Source of the DNA: Cosmopolites sordidus
Lineage: Eukaryota; Arthropoda; Insecta; Coleoptera; Curculionidae
Assembly (NCBI GenBank): GCA_031761425.1
Contig: JARFXV010000584.1
Location: 496,001 to 560,000 of the forward strand
Length of the DNA stretch: 64,000 bases
Direction of reading: 5' to 3'
Shown piece after piece: positions 42,651-51,994 of this stretch. The notes below the pieces were generated by a model, which saw only the letters and a program-made list of their open reading frames with translations, had not been told where the DNA came from and did no database searches. How positions within the stretch are numbered: position 1 is the stretch's first letter; each line of letters starts with the position of its first letter. The translations under genes were made by a program, and so were the position numbers.

Positions 42651-43814
42651 ACTGTTTAAATATTCGTTATACCAGCATCATCATATTTGAGTGAATACAT
42701 TTACAATTCCACTAGACATTTTAAATATCTGCCATCTTTCGGTCATATTAAAAATGACACAAAAATAATATAACGTTTTTTAATTTTTTATTAGTTAGAC
42801 TGAAATATCTCAAAAACGTTTGTCGTAGTGAAGCAATGAGCCGTAAGAACACTTTTAAGGGATTTGCAAAAATTGTGATGATAAAGAGAAGATTGAAAAC
42901 AATGTATGTTCAGGTTTATCAGTGGCAGTTCGAATTGAAGAAAACGTTCAAAAAGAAGTTGAAATTGTTTGAAATTATTATTATATATGTCTGGTATTTG
43001 GCATTTTAAAATTCACTGCACAGCTTTAAAAAATATATATTTATAATTTTTTACCTAAAAGAGTATCTTACTATTAGATATTTCTTACCTAAAAATTGTA
43101 TACGTTTGATTATATGTAATTAATTTTCGTCCTATGTAATATCTATTAATTCTGTGTAATCAGATTTGGTTCTATGAAACATGGCCATTACCAAAATTCG
43201 ATGCTGGTATTCGAGAGGTAAGTTTTTCAATTTGATTTCAGGCATCTAACATGCTTCAACAATAACCAAGGAGGTTCTTTCCAAAAATTAAAGCCAGAAA
43301 TCCTACAAAAAAAATTACGCCCATCTTACTTCTTAGTGGTTATCAGCAGTACTTTGTTTAGAGTTTTTTTTAATTAAAATGTATCTTGTTTATTATATGT
43401 CATGTTATTCTCTTCATTCTCTTAGTTGGTTCTGAGCTATGTCACACATTACATTTAATTTTTCAGCACTCTTATCGTACGTGTATCAGAGATAACATCA
43501 CGAAAGAAAGAAGAGCAGAAAACTCTGCATACTATCATATATCAAAACAATTATTCCGGTTTTGGTTGGAGCTTCTTACACATAATTAAACGAAGACAAG
43601 AAACACGATCTTAAAACAAGACTCCTGAATTCCTTTTACAACATCATTATTCTTAGATCTACCCCCCAAAAGAAAAAAGTAAATATCGCCAGATATGATT
43701 TATTCTGTAATAAATTATAATTTAACCGTCACAACTAATTAATCGAGAAAAATACACTCGGTATCCATTTTAATTTATTTTTCCGTCGTAGTAATATAAA
43801 AGAATAGAAAAAAA
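42651..43814. other. Non-coding stretch
   Basis: AT-rich sequence; no family recognised. Confidence 0.5.
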
Positions 43815-44120
43815 CTGTAACAAGCAGTGAAACACCGACCGGTTCTATATTTAGATGCGTCAAATGAAAATGAGAAGTCGAATTTGAAAAGTAACAGTAA
43901 CGCAATCTAATTGAATGGATATAATTAAGCGCGATTTGATATTGGGGCTGATTAAATAGCGCGAGAGTTGCGTAAGTAGTGGATGTACTGTTAGCTACGA
44001 CGAAGACGGATATACATGTTAAATTTGACTCTGAGATGAACTTTTTATTTTGTTTTGTAGTTTTTTTATGTTTTTATTGATTTGAATGATAATTTGTTTG
44101 ATTATTGTGTAGTGTAATAT
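43815..44120 (+). repeat. Dispersed repeat gamma, copy 1
   Basis: About 300 bp similar to 51565-51875. Shared words: TCTATATTTAGATxxGTxAAATGAAAATGA, AAGTCGA, TAATTAAGCGC, GAGTTGCGTAAGTAG, GAAGACGG and TTTGATT. Non-coding. Confidence 0.75.
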
Positions 44121-44654
44121 GAGGTGAGCAAATAAAGTAATGAGACTGGTGGTCTTGCGTTCGATCTGGAACACTATTGGCTTCCCCTTTGGAGGGGGAG
44201 TAGTCCAACAACTGATGCGTATTCAGTACGAGTTTGAACTCCTATAGTATCTTGGTGATTCGTTGCAACTCTTTTCGTAAACCGGACACTGCGCCTTGCA
44301 AATAAGTGATAATAATTTCGAGCAAGGGTGCACGATCAAGTTTTGTTTTAGAATTAGGCACAGTGTGGCCGAAACTTTTATAAAACTTGCAACATACCTA
44401 TACAAACTATGTTTTGTCAAGGGTACAGGCTTTCAGGTGATTTAAGGCATTTTCAGAATACCGAGACTTGATTGATATGACCTTACAGAGGAAAGCCTTC
44501 AACTGCAAGAAGTGATAACAATGCATCCAATGCATCCACAGCATCCGAGTTCTTGTGCGTTCTAATAACACAGATCGACTTGATTTTTGTAACATTGATG
44601 AGAATACTCTTTTTACATTTTATTTATATAGTTACTAAAATACTTTTTCACAGC

Positions 44655-44745
44655 CTAGCGCGTCCCATTTTCAAGTACCTGCTTCTCCTTTATATCATGG
44701 GGCTTTGAAATTTTTTATACCTGACTTTGGAGTACAAAGGTAAGG
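44655..44745 (-). repeat. Short dispersed repeat, inverse of 60530-60625
   Basis: On the minus strand it reads TCCAAAGTCAGGTA, CCATGATATAAA, GAGAAGCAGGTACTTGAAAA and GCGCTAGGC, all found in the same order at 60530-60625. About 90 bp. Confidence 0.75.
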
Positions 44746-44789
44746 AGTACTTTGGTACAAAGTAGTTGTTTTTTGTGTCTATAGGACAC

Positions 44790-45010
44790 TAGTGCAACAA
44801 AAGAACATTACAGTAAGAACGATTGGCCTCATAAAAGTTCTTTTAAACCTGGTACTTTAAACATAAAATATGCCCTCCTTGTTAATCCAAAAAAGATGCT
44901 TTTCCACCACTCCATATTAGCTTAGACCAATAAAAAACTTTGCCAAAGCCATTCGCGAAGAAGGTAATGGTTTCAAGTACCTAAAATAAATATTTCCTCT
45001 AATCTAAATC
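44790..45010 (+). pseudogene. Unnamed multi-copy protein family, fragment copy C
   Basis: Frames give NDWPHKSSFKPGTLNIKYALLVNPKKMLF, then NFAKAIREEGNGFKYLK, corresponding to the middle of copies A and B. It is only 70 residues long and frameshifted. Confidence 0.7.
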
Positions 45011-45065
45011 CAATCCCATGAAGTCCAACTTCAGACTCTTGAGTCGAAGCGGACCACACTTGAAA

Positions 45066-45093
45066 ATGCCAAATGAGATTTTGGCGAAACGTC
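45066..45093 (+). repeat. 28-bp hairpin word, second copy
   Basis: Identical to 40129-40156. Here GAGTC at 45041-45045 and GACTC at 45096-45100 flank it and could extend the fold. Confidence 0.8.
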
Positions 45094-45129
45094 GTGACTC
45101 TTCACTTTAGTAAATTTAACCAAAGATTC

Positions 45130-45860
45130 TTTACATTATTTTGAACAAAAAGTTTCCTTAACCATTTATCCTAATAGGCGACGCCAATTGTTTGAATATA
45201 ATTTGAAAATAAAATGTACTATTTATGAAGCTATTTATTCGATACGTTCCAGTATACATTTGGTATGTTTTGTTACAAAAAAGGGAAAACTTACACATTA
45301 TATTGGTGTTTAATGTCAATGTTAAAACTCCTAAAACTAATTCTTTACATCATAACACCATAACATGTTTCAAACGATTCATGTCAAATTAAGAAACACA
45401 TAATTAATTGTTTTATTAAATTAAATGTTCAAAACGTCCACTATTTCGGTCTCTTTAAGCCTGGCACCGTTTTAACCTATTTTCCCGAACACGTTGAAGA
45501 AGTTCTGGTATATTTCTGATCAGGTTAGTTGCAGATTCTCCGTAAATGAGAAGCATATCATAGTATTCGCATATAGAATACAGTTTTATTTTTAATTGGA
45601 ATTTAAATACACACTCACACACACTAAAATATTCTTTGTTGCCAACCCCCCTTTGTCGTGGGTATCATCCCAATTAGACAATGCGATGTTGCCACTTTTA
45701 TTATGGTTTATGAAAGGGCGATTCTGAATTTTGTAATAGTTGTTTTAACATTGCTCATTAGTTTAATTGTAGTTTATTCATTAAATAATAACCAATTACT
45801 ATTTGCTAGATATGTTTTTAAACATATTTCCATAAAATGTTAATTCTTATCATAACTTTT
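45130..45860 (-). mobile_element. Non-autonomous copy of a DUF4817-type Tc1/mariner element
   Basis: Both ends match the larger copy at 47365-48440: the left part (ATTTGAAAATAAAATG, CAGTATAxATTTGGT, ACATTATxxTTGxTGTTTAAT, ATTTTATTAAATTAAATGTTCAAAA) and the right part (GTTTTAA, CATT/TTCTTTAGTTTAT, TTATCAT). A minus-strand relic MLLIYGESATNLIRNIPELLQRV (45562-45494) is the N-terminal helix-turn-helix. The rest of the transposase is deleted. Confidence 0.65.
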
Positions 45861-46074
45861 CGTAGAACCTATACACTAGCTGTTACCCGCGCCTTTTTGC
45901 TGGGTGAAAATTAAACTTTAGTAACAATTGCTTTTTTTTATGATTAAAATTACTTTTAGACTTCCATAGCTTTTACCTCCTACTTAACAATTTTGTTCTA
46001 AAAATTACGTTGTTCTAAAATTAAGATAAAATTACGAGCGATTCACTACGATACAATCCCAAATTTCAAATTTT

Positions 46075-46330
46075 GGAGTACATTTATGTTTTTACCCCCC
46101 CGCAACCTCACTTAGGAGTTGATTTTTATGAATTATCCTCCTTAGCGAATATATACGACGCATGAACATTCCTGCCAAATTTCAAGCTTGTTGTTCTTAA
46201 ATTTAAAAAACGGGCGTATATTTATCTTTTACGCCCCCACACCCTCTTTAGGAGTTGATTTTTATGAACCCTCCTCCTTAGCAAACATCTGCGACGAATG
46301 AGGAACATTCCTGCAAAGTTATGCTACCGA
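46075..46330. repeat. Imperfect tandem duplication, unit ~135-140 bp
   Basis: Two units share TTTACxCCCCC, TTAGGAGTTGATTTTTATGAA, CCTCCTTAGC, ACGACG-like and GAACATTCCTGC. A third, partial CAAATTTCAA word lies upstream. It is non-coding. Confidence 0.7.
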
Positions 46331-46964
46331 ATATTAGTTGAAGCTATTACATGGAGCAGCCATTACTGTTACAACATTTTTATATATCGAGTTATTTGCA
46401 AGATCTGCGCTGAGCCGCCACAAAATATTGCGAAGTTGAATCTCAGAAAACAACAAGAAATACTCAGAATTCTAGTAGAAATGTTACTCAATGTAATGAG
46501 TAATGTCCATTTGAGACTTAAAGTGTGCTTACTAAAAAATTAATGTCACATTTTAGAGTCTATCGTTAAATAATTAAATACTCTTACTTGTAAATGTTTA
46601 AATCATGTATTTCGATTATTTAGAGAATTTTTATAAGGGCCCCTTTCTCTATCGCACTAAAATTATCGATCTTAAAGGTAAATCACAGTAATTGAAAATT
46701 GAATACAATTAAGGGCAAAAACGATGACATAAGCATCTATACATTACTACTATACAGGGTGTAATGGAAAGTACTTTTGAAAATGTAATCAATGACTCTT
46801 TATATTTTTTTTTTCAACAAAAAGTTTCTTAAAAATATGTATCCAAAATGCATCCGATTTCCGTTGAAACGAGATCAGAATTTCATTTTAATTTTCTTAA
46901 TTGGCAACGTCTCATCGTCTTGTTTATTTTGATTGAAGGAATTCAGTTTTCGTTTCATTGGCCT

Positions 46965-47355
46965 CTTAGAAATAGGGTTTTAGGGTTAGAGGCGCATCAG
47001 CCACTAAGGATATTTAGTGACTGTATCTACAGCTTAACGTGGATTCCGAACCACGGTTATCAGCTACCGATAACCCCTGTCAGCATACCTCTCAGGCTAT
47101 CAACTTATGGTTTTGTGCTTAACCATAGTCCCTCAAGAAGTCTACCGACTGGAGAGTGACCAACTTAGAATGCCTCTGAGAAGACAACCGGTCTTACCCA
47201 GCCTCAAACTGGTGTGATTGAGGGCAAATTCAGAGTCGGATTTTTCACTATTGCTTGTTGAAATGTAGTACGCAAGCCTGATCTCTTCTCGGATGTCACC
47301 CATCTAACTATTACCCACTAACCGCAACAAGCACTTCGACCTCCGAGTCGCCAGA
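46965..47355 (-). mobile_element. SINE with 5S-rRNA-like head, copy 1
   Basis: On the minus strand the head reads GACTCGGAGGTCGAAGTG, then GCGGTTAGT (47326-47318) and GTTAGATGGGTGAC (47308-47295), matching the 5S rRNA internal promoter (intermediate element and box C region). The body follows: GGCTGGGTAAGACCGG (47203-47188), CAGTCGGTAG, TTAAGCACAAAACCA, GCTGATAACCGTGGTTCGGAA and GCTGATGCGCCTCTAACC. The body is shared with 62240-62565 and 63281-63640. The 3' end near 46965 has an AAACCCTATTTC-type tail. The gene product would be a polymerase III transcript moved by a LINE in trans. Confidence 0.7.
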
Positions 47356-47639
47356 TTTGTTTGACCGTTTGGCTTTTTAACGTATCATTTGAAAACAAAA
47401 TGTATTTTTATAGCCTTTAATTCCGTACGCTTCAGTATAAATTTGGTTTATTGTTACAAAAAAAGAAGGAAAACTTCCATTATACATTATTGTTGTTTAA
47501 TATGTAAAGTTAAAATTACAAGCACTAATTCACACCATAACACGATATGCTTTTGTCACTCTACGTCACTTAATTCACGTCACATCACTTGATTGATACG
47601 TACATTGAGAAACATGTGACTAAATATTTTATTAAATTA

Positions 47640-48005
47640 AATGTTCAAAATATTCTCCAACCCATTCCTGATGAAAGAAGCTTCGTCGGTTGATAAAATA
47701 TTGAACAAAAAATTTCGATTCATTTGGTTTTGGCCGATAAACCATTTACAATAATTTCCCTGGGTAAAAATCGGCGGGTAAGGATGCTTGTACTTACTTG
47801 TATATACTTTGTATATAACGGTAGAGCAATTACTCTTTTAGTGTTCTATGTACATTCCAATGGGAAACTCCAACTCGTTGAGCAACACTACGAGTACTTT
47901 TGACAGAACACTCTACAACAAGATATAAAACTTGTTCTTCGACTTCAGGACTGATTTCTCGCTACCTCCCACATGTTTGAAATTTTGGAACCACATTACC
48001 CGTGC
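47640..48005 (-). pseudogene. Tc1/mariner-type transposase fragment of the 47365-48440 element
   Basis: Minus-strand text after frameshifts: FQNFKHVGGSE-like, VVECSVKSTRSVAQRVGVSHWNVHRTLKE, YCKWF and FLFNILSTDEASFIRNGLENILN (47708-47640). These are the helix-turn-helix (SVxRxxGxSxxxVHRTL) and the first catalytic box (FTDEASFTRxG). The second and third aspartates are missing. Confidence 0.7.
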
Positions 48006-48050
48006 TCAGAAATCTTTTAGGATAAAGGCTAGCCGAGCTGGAAGCGGCCT

Positions 48051-48251
48051 TTGTGGGTTTCTTTGCCCGTAAAAGCCCTTACCCTCTTTGGAAGTTTAGA
48101 GAGCTTCTTTGTAAATAAGAATATTCGCGTACTGAATACATTTTTGGTTTTTAATGGAAATGCATGCAGTCTCATCGGAATTTTAGAGAGCTTCTCTATA
48201 AATATGAATATTCGCATACTGAATACATTTTTGGTTTTTTATGGAACTTAA
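48051..48251. repeat. 87-bp tandem duplication
   Basis: The words TTTAGAGAGCTTC, TAAAT/AAATA-AGAATATTCGC and TACTGAATACATTTTTGGTTTTT occur twice, 87 bases apart (start 48095 and 48182). As 87 is a multiple of three, both strands stay open across it (repeat of LESFxxNxNIRxLNTFLVF on the plus strand). I see no protein family here. Confidence 0.8.
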
Positions 48252-48440
48252 ATGAATGCATTGAGACATTGAAATAATTTTAGTCGCAACGGTTATATAA
48301 AATTATTTGCAGTAGGTTTGCGCCATTCCTGATGTATAGGGTGATTCTTAGTTTTTAAAAATTGTTTTAAGAATGTTCTTTAGTTTATTCGTTAAGTAAT
48401 AGCCAAGTAATATTTTACAAGAAATATTAATTATTATCAT

Positions 48441-48679
48441 TAGTTATAATAGGTGAACTTTTAGATTTTTTGTTAAGATGATGTGAAGAATCCTTGGTTA
48501 AATTTAGGAAAGTAGTTTTCCAATACACGGTCTATATTTGTTACCATTTTTAACTGCCGAAGTAACATAAAAGACGAAATAAATTATCTCTTCTGTCCTA
48601 ACACGTATTATATTTCTTTTTTTTACAAAGTATATAATTACATCACGTTATTTCGTGAGTGTATGGTATACCAAACAAT
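48441..48679. other. Non-coding spacer
   Basis: AT-rich sequence; a short part (48470-48515) is the inverse of 45103-45146. Confidence 0.5.
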
Positions 48680-49015
48680 TAATTTCAGAATTGTCTACAT
48701 AACTTGTGCAAGTTATTGTATTGATATTTAATCCGCCTAACGTATAAAATAGATCACTCGGTCGTATATTAGATTAAAGATTATTTCCTCTGAAGTATTC
48801 TAAACTTGAGGCCAGTCTAAAGGCTAAAGGTCAAAAGCAAATAAGTAACTATTCCATTCATAAATGATATAACGCGATAGCTTATAATAAAGTTATAGAT
48901 AGGATCTTTCTCAAAGTGAATCTATAAAAATGCAAAGCTATATTTTGTTTCTCTTCTCCCACATGCCTTCATTCATTTTATAGATGTTCATTATTTTAAC
49001 CAGAAGAAATTGTAA
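48680..49015 (+). repeat. Dispersed repeat delta, copy 1
   Basis: One of three similar ~300-bp segments, all on the plus strand (others 56110-56420 and 63650-63935). Common words: GTCxACATAA, ATATTAGATTA, TTTCCT, AGTCTAAAG, GGTCAAAxGxxAATAAGTAACTxT, TTTCTCAAA/TTTCTCTTA and AACCAGAAGAA. No frame is conserved. Confidence 0.75.
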
Positions 49016-49164
49016 ACCTTTGGAGCTACCATACAATCAGAAAGATTATTGCATTTTTGAAAAATAGCATCTTTTTTAATAGCGTTCTATAAATTTCAAA
49101 CTGATATCACATTTAGTTTTTTTCTGTCAGTTTTCGAAATCTGATAAATTCGATATTATCTTTA

Positions 49165-50050
49165 TCATGAAAAAAAAAACGATTAAAAAGTTGATTTGAC
49201 ACTACTTTTTGCATGAAAAACCATCGCGTAAACTGAAGAAAAGTTGAAGTATTATATGGATTCTGCTCCTTTAGATATCATGGTTCATGAGTGGTTTAGT
49301 GAGTTTCGATACAATCGAATTAGCAGGAGTGGCTTGCGCTGCGCTGCGCTCGAGACGCCCCGTTGAGATCACTACGGAGGAAATGTTGAACAAAATGTAT
49401 GCTATTACCTTATTAGCTGATCGCATAGTGAAAATTTTTTGAGATGACAAACATGTTATCAATGCGATGGGTGCCATGGTTACTCACTACCGATCTAAAA
49501 TGGAATCGACTGATTAATTTACGGCAGTATTTAAACATGTATAAATGCAATTCGAAGAAGTTTCTGCGATGATTCGTAACCATTGCTGAATCTGAAACTT
49601 AGATACACCCCTACATACCGGAAATGATGGAGCAGTCAAAACAGAGGGTTTTACCCGGTAAACGTGTCTCAAATAATGCTAACATGCTTCCATCGGCCAA
49701 AAGGGACATGTCCACTGTCCGAGAAAAAATGCAGGGTTATCTTAGCAGTGCATCTATCCATTCATCCACCGTTGTCACATCGATGTTGGTCAACTTGCCC
49801 TGCGAATTGATGCTGCATCTACCCTGTTCTCTGCACTTGGCCTCCTCCGATTTCGTTCTCTTTCCAAACATGAAGAAATTGTTGGCTGCGAATGAAATTC
49901 ACATTAAATGAAGAAAGAATCTCCGAAATAGAGGACAATTTCACAGAGTTCGACGAATCGTCCTTTTTAAAAGGTATATCATTGGAAAATTATTATACGA
50001 GGTATATTGAGCTAAAATGAGACTACGTTGAAAAAATCTATCGATTTTGG
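49165..50050 (+). pseudogene. mariner transposase, cecropia-type, full length but broken
   Basis: Frames read HYFLHEKPSRKLKK, SPLDIMVHEWFSEFR-like, TIELAGVACA...RPVEITTEEMLNKMYAITLLADRIVKI, MRWVPWLLTTDLKWNRLINS, NSKKFLRRFVTIAESETWIHPYIPE (first aspartate region, VDET changed to IAES) and EQSKQRVLPGK. The second-aspartate region is reduced to a damaged stretch (MSTVREKMQGYLS...PCSLHLASSDF with LFPNMKKLLA). The order matches the mariner group that includes the human SETMAR transposase domain. The first catalytic residue is lost and many frameshifts are present. It ends with a DYVEK-like word at about 50020, 20 bases before the TTAA of the piggyBac. Confidence 0.8.
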
Positions 50051-50065
50051 ATTAAAAAAATCATT

Positions 50066-51471
50066 TTAACCCCTTACTGCATGAATTAGTGGAATCTTTT
50101 TTTATTTGTCATAAATAATCAGTCCAAATTAGAAAAAAATATAATTTATATTCTAGAAATCACTACACGAAGCCATATACGACTTTGTGTCCGTTAAATT
50201 AAAAATACAATCATGTTTTGTGGAAATCTTTGAAGCAGTTTCGTTTCTCATTAATAAACTTGACATTTTTCACATTTAGTGAAAGAACGGAATTTTGAGC
50301 CGTTTTGGCATATTTGTCGATTTTTTTTATCCACTTGGGGAAATGATCCAAGCGAGTCTGATTACAACATTAGAACTGACGCCAAAATCAAGTGCATCTG
50401 AAGGATAGGAAGCCCGACTTGTCGCTCAAAAACTGATTTTTGTAACCCCATTTATGTTGTTTTGCAGGATTATACTGTTTGGTTTCGTGATGACTTGGTG
50501 AGAATTATTTTCTCATCCACTGCTAAAAACTCTTCCTTTTGCACCAACAGAGGTGTAACTTTGAAAAGTTTATCATGACCATATGTTCCAGGCGGCTTGA
50601 CGTTTTCGTTGTTGTTAATGAAATTATTAAAATGTAAATTATTCTTTACAGCCTCAATTCTGTAACATATCATGGTTTCGTAAACTTGCAACTAGCCTAT
50701 ATATTTCGACCAATACATCCTCGTTGATGGCAACTTCCACAAGATATGAAAATTACCATTCCAATAAATTATTTAATTTCTTCTCTCGTAATGCTTAGTG
50801 GCTTGTTGACATTATCTTGAAGAGATTTTGTGTTAGACTGCTTAACAATCATATTAATCATCCGTAGATCATCCGTGAACAGAAATTTCGTGTATCTATT
50901 TGGTGTATCTAACTGCTTGATTGTTTTCGATAGATTGGAATTTCTTTTGAATTTAAAGTTTTTTTTATCAAAAGCTTCCATTTTTTGGTTTTTCCAAATG
51001 ACCTGGTCTTTATTGGATATCTTTCCCTTTGCTTTGGATGTAGATGGAGCTGGCAAGGTTTGTGTGGTTATATTATTATCATCATCAGAGCTATCAAATT
51101 TGGATCCTGCTTTGATAATATGTTCTGATAATAGGTAGAAAAGAAGAAAAAACTCAGGACAATTCCATGTTCTTGAATATGCAAAGAAAGTATTTTGATA
51201 TTATTAATTTTGTTACTTACCATTTTATATGTTTTTTCTACTGCTAAAAGTAGCACTAATTTAACTTCACTTCAACGGTTTTGCATGCTGCACATAACCT
51301 AAACTGGTTTGACAGTTTGCACCTTCTATAGCGAACAAAAAATAATTTCCGTTACACGAAGAAATGTACAATTAGGATTCAAAGTTAGTTTTGAACAAGT
51401 CTTTTAACATAGTGAAAAAAAAATAGAAACTTTAGCAACCATATATGGCTTTGCATGCGGTAAAAGGTTAA
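50066..51471. mobile_element. piggyBac element bounded by TTAA, internally deleted (second piggyBac)
   Basis: TTAA at 50066-50069 is followed by CCCCTTACTGCATG. At the other end CATGCGGTAAAAGG precedes TTAA at 51468-51471. The two ends are inverted repeats of about 14 bp with two differences. TTAA duplication and C/G-rich terminal triplets are piggyBac hallmarks. The element is 1.4 kb, short for an autonomous piggyBac of about 2.4 kb. Confidence 0.8.
50390..51056 (-). pseudogene. piggyBac transposase remnant of the TTAA-bounded element
   Basis: The piece 51056-50769 contains VIWKNQKMEAFDKKNFKF, LDTPNRYTKFLFTDDLRMINMIVKQSNTKSLQDNVNKPLSITREEIK, the start of the piggyBac domain. The second piece (50691-50470) reads YRIEAVKNNLHFNNF, GTYGHDKLFKVTPLL and KEEFLAVDEKIILTK, with the first catalytic aspartate (VDE). 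Then HKWGYKNQFLSDKSG occurs in a shifted frame. The later catalytic aspartates and the cysteine finger are missing. It is a different subfamily from the first piggyBac. Confidence 0.82.
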
Positions 51472-51564
51472 ATGTGTCTAACTTTTTACTGTCTCCTCGT
51501 CTGCTTGTTGTCCATTATAAAGTTAGTTTTTTATCGTTGAGGTCATAAGACAATGAAAAAACAC
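51472..51564. other. Short spacer
   Basis: Sequence between the piggyBac and repeat gamma copy 2; nothing is recognised. Confidence 0.5.
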
Positions 51565-51875
51565 AATAACAACCAGTCAAACACAGATCGGATCTATATT
51601 TAGATTTGTGAAATGAAAATGAAAAGTCGAGTTTTAAAAATAACTGTAAGGCAATCGAACAGAATGGGTGTAATTAAGCGCCACTTGAATTTGTATCTAA
51701 TCAAATGGCTAAGAGTTGCGTAAGTAGCAAAGCTGTTGATTGAGATGAAGACGGGCACAGCAGGTTAAATTGGATTTTGAGAGAGGTTTTGTTAGTATCT
51801 GGTTTTGGAGTTTTTATATGGTTTTAGTTATAAATGGTAATTTATTTGATTGGTATATAATTTAATGTAATTATG
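51565..51875 (+). repeat. Dispersed repeat gamma, copy 2
   Basis: Counterpart of 43815-44120, same strand. Confidence 0.75.
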
Positions 51876-51994
51876 GTAGTAGAATTTGAACATGATTGAT
51901 AGTGTTAAGCCTTTATTTTGATATCATTAAAACATTTTGATTGATTGTGAGGCAACATCACCTTGATGTTGTCCTAGGTAGAATTATTTATTAA

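Larger units (their letters stand above)
47365..48440 (-). mobile_element. DUF4817-type Tc1/mariner element, larger copy
   Basis: The ends are shared with 45130-45860. The interior carries a minus-strand transposase relic (47640-48005). Its left end abuts the 5' end of the SINE. Confidence 0.65.

Noticed and set aside
45880..45915. CTAGCTGTTACCCGCGCCTTTT word
   Set aside because: It resembles a widespread insect repeat end, but I could not define boundaries or a family.
46751..46775. TATACAGGGTGTAATGGAAAG as the end of another long-TIR element
   Set aside because: It resembles the CAGGGTGT end, but no matching inverse end or inner TIR similarity was found nearby.
47295..47326. A 5S rRNA gene
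   Set aside because: Only the internal promoter words are kept; the outer 5S helices are missing and the SINE body follows.
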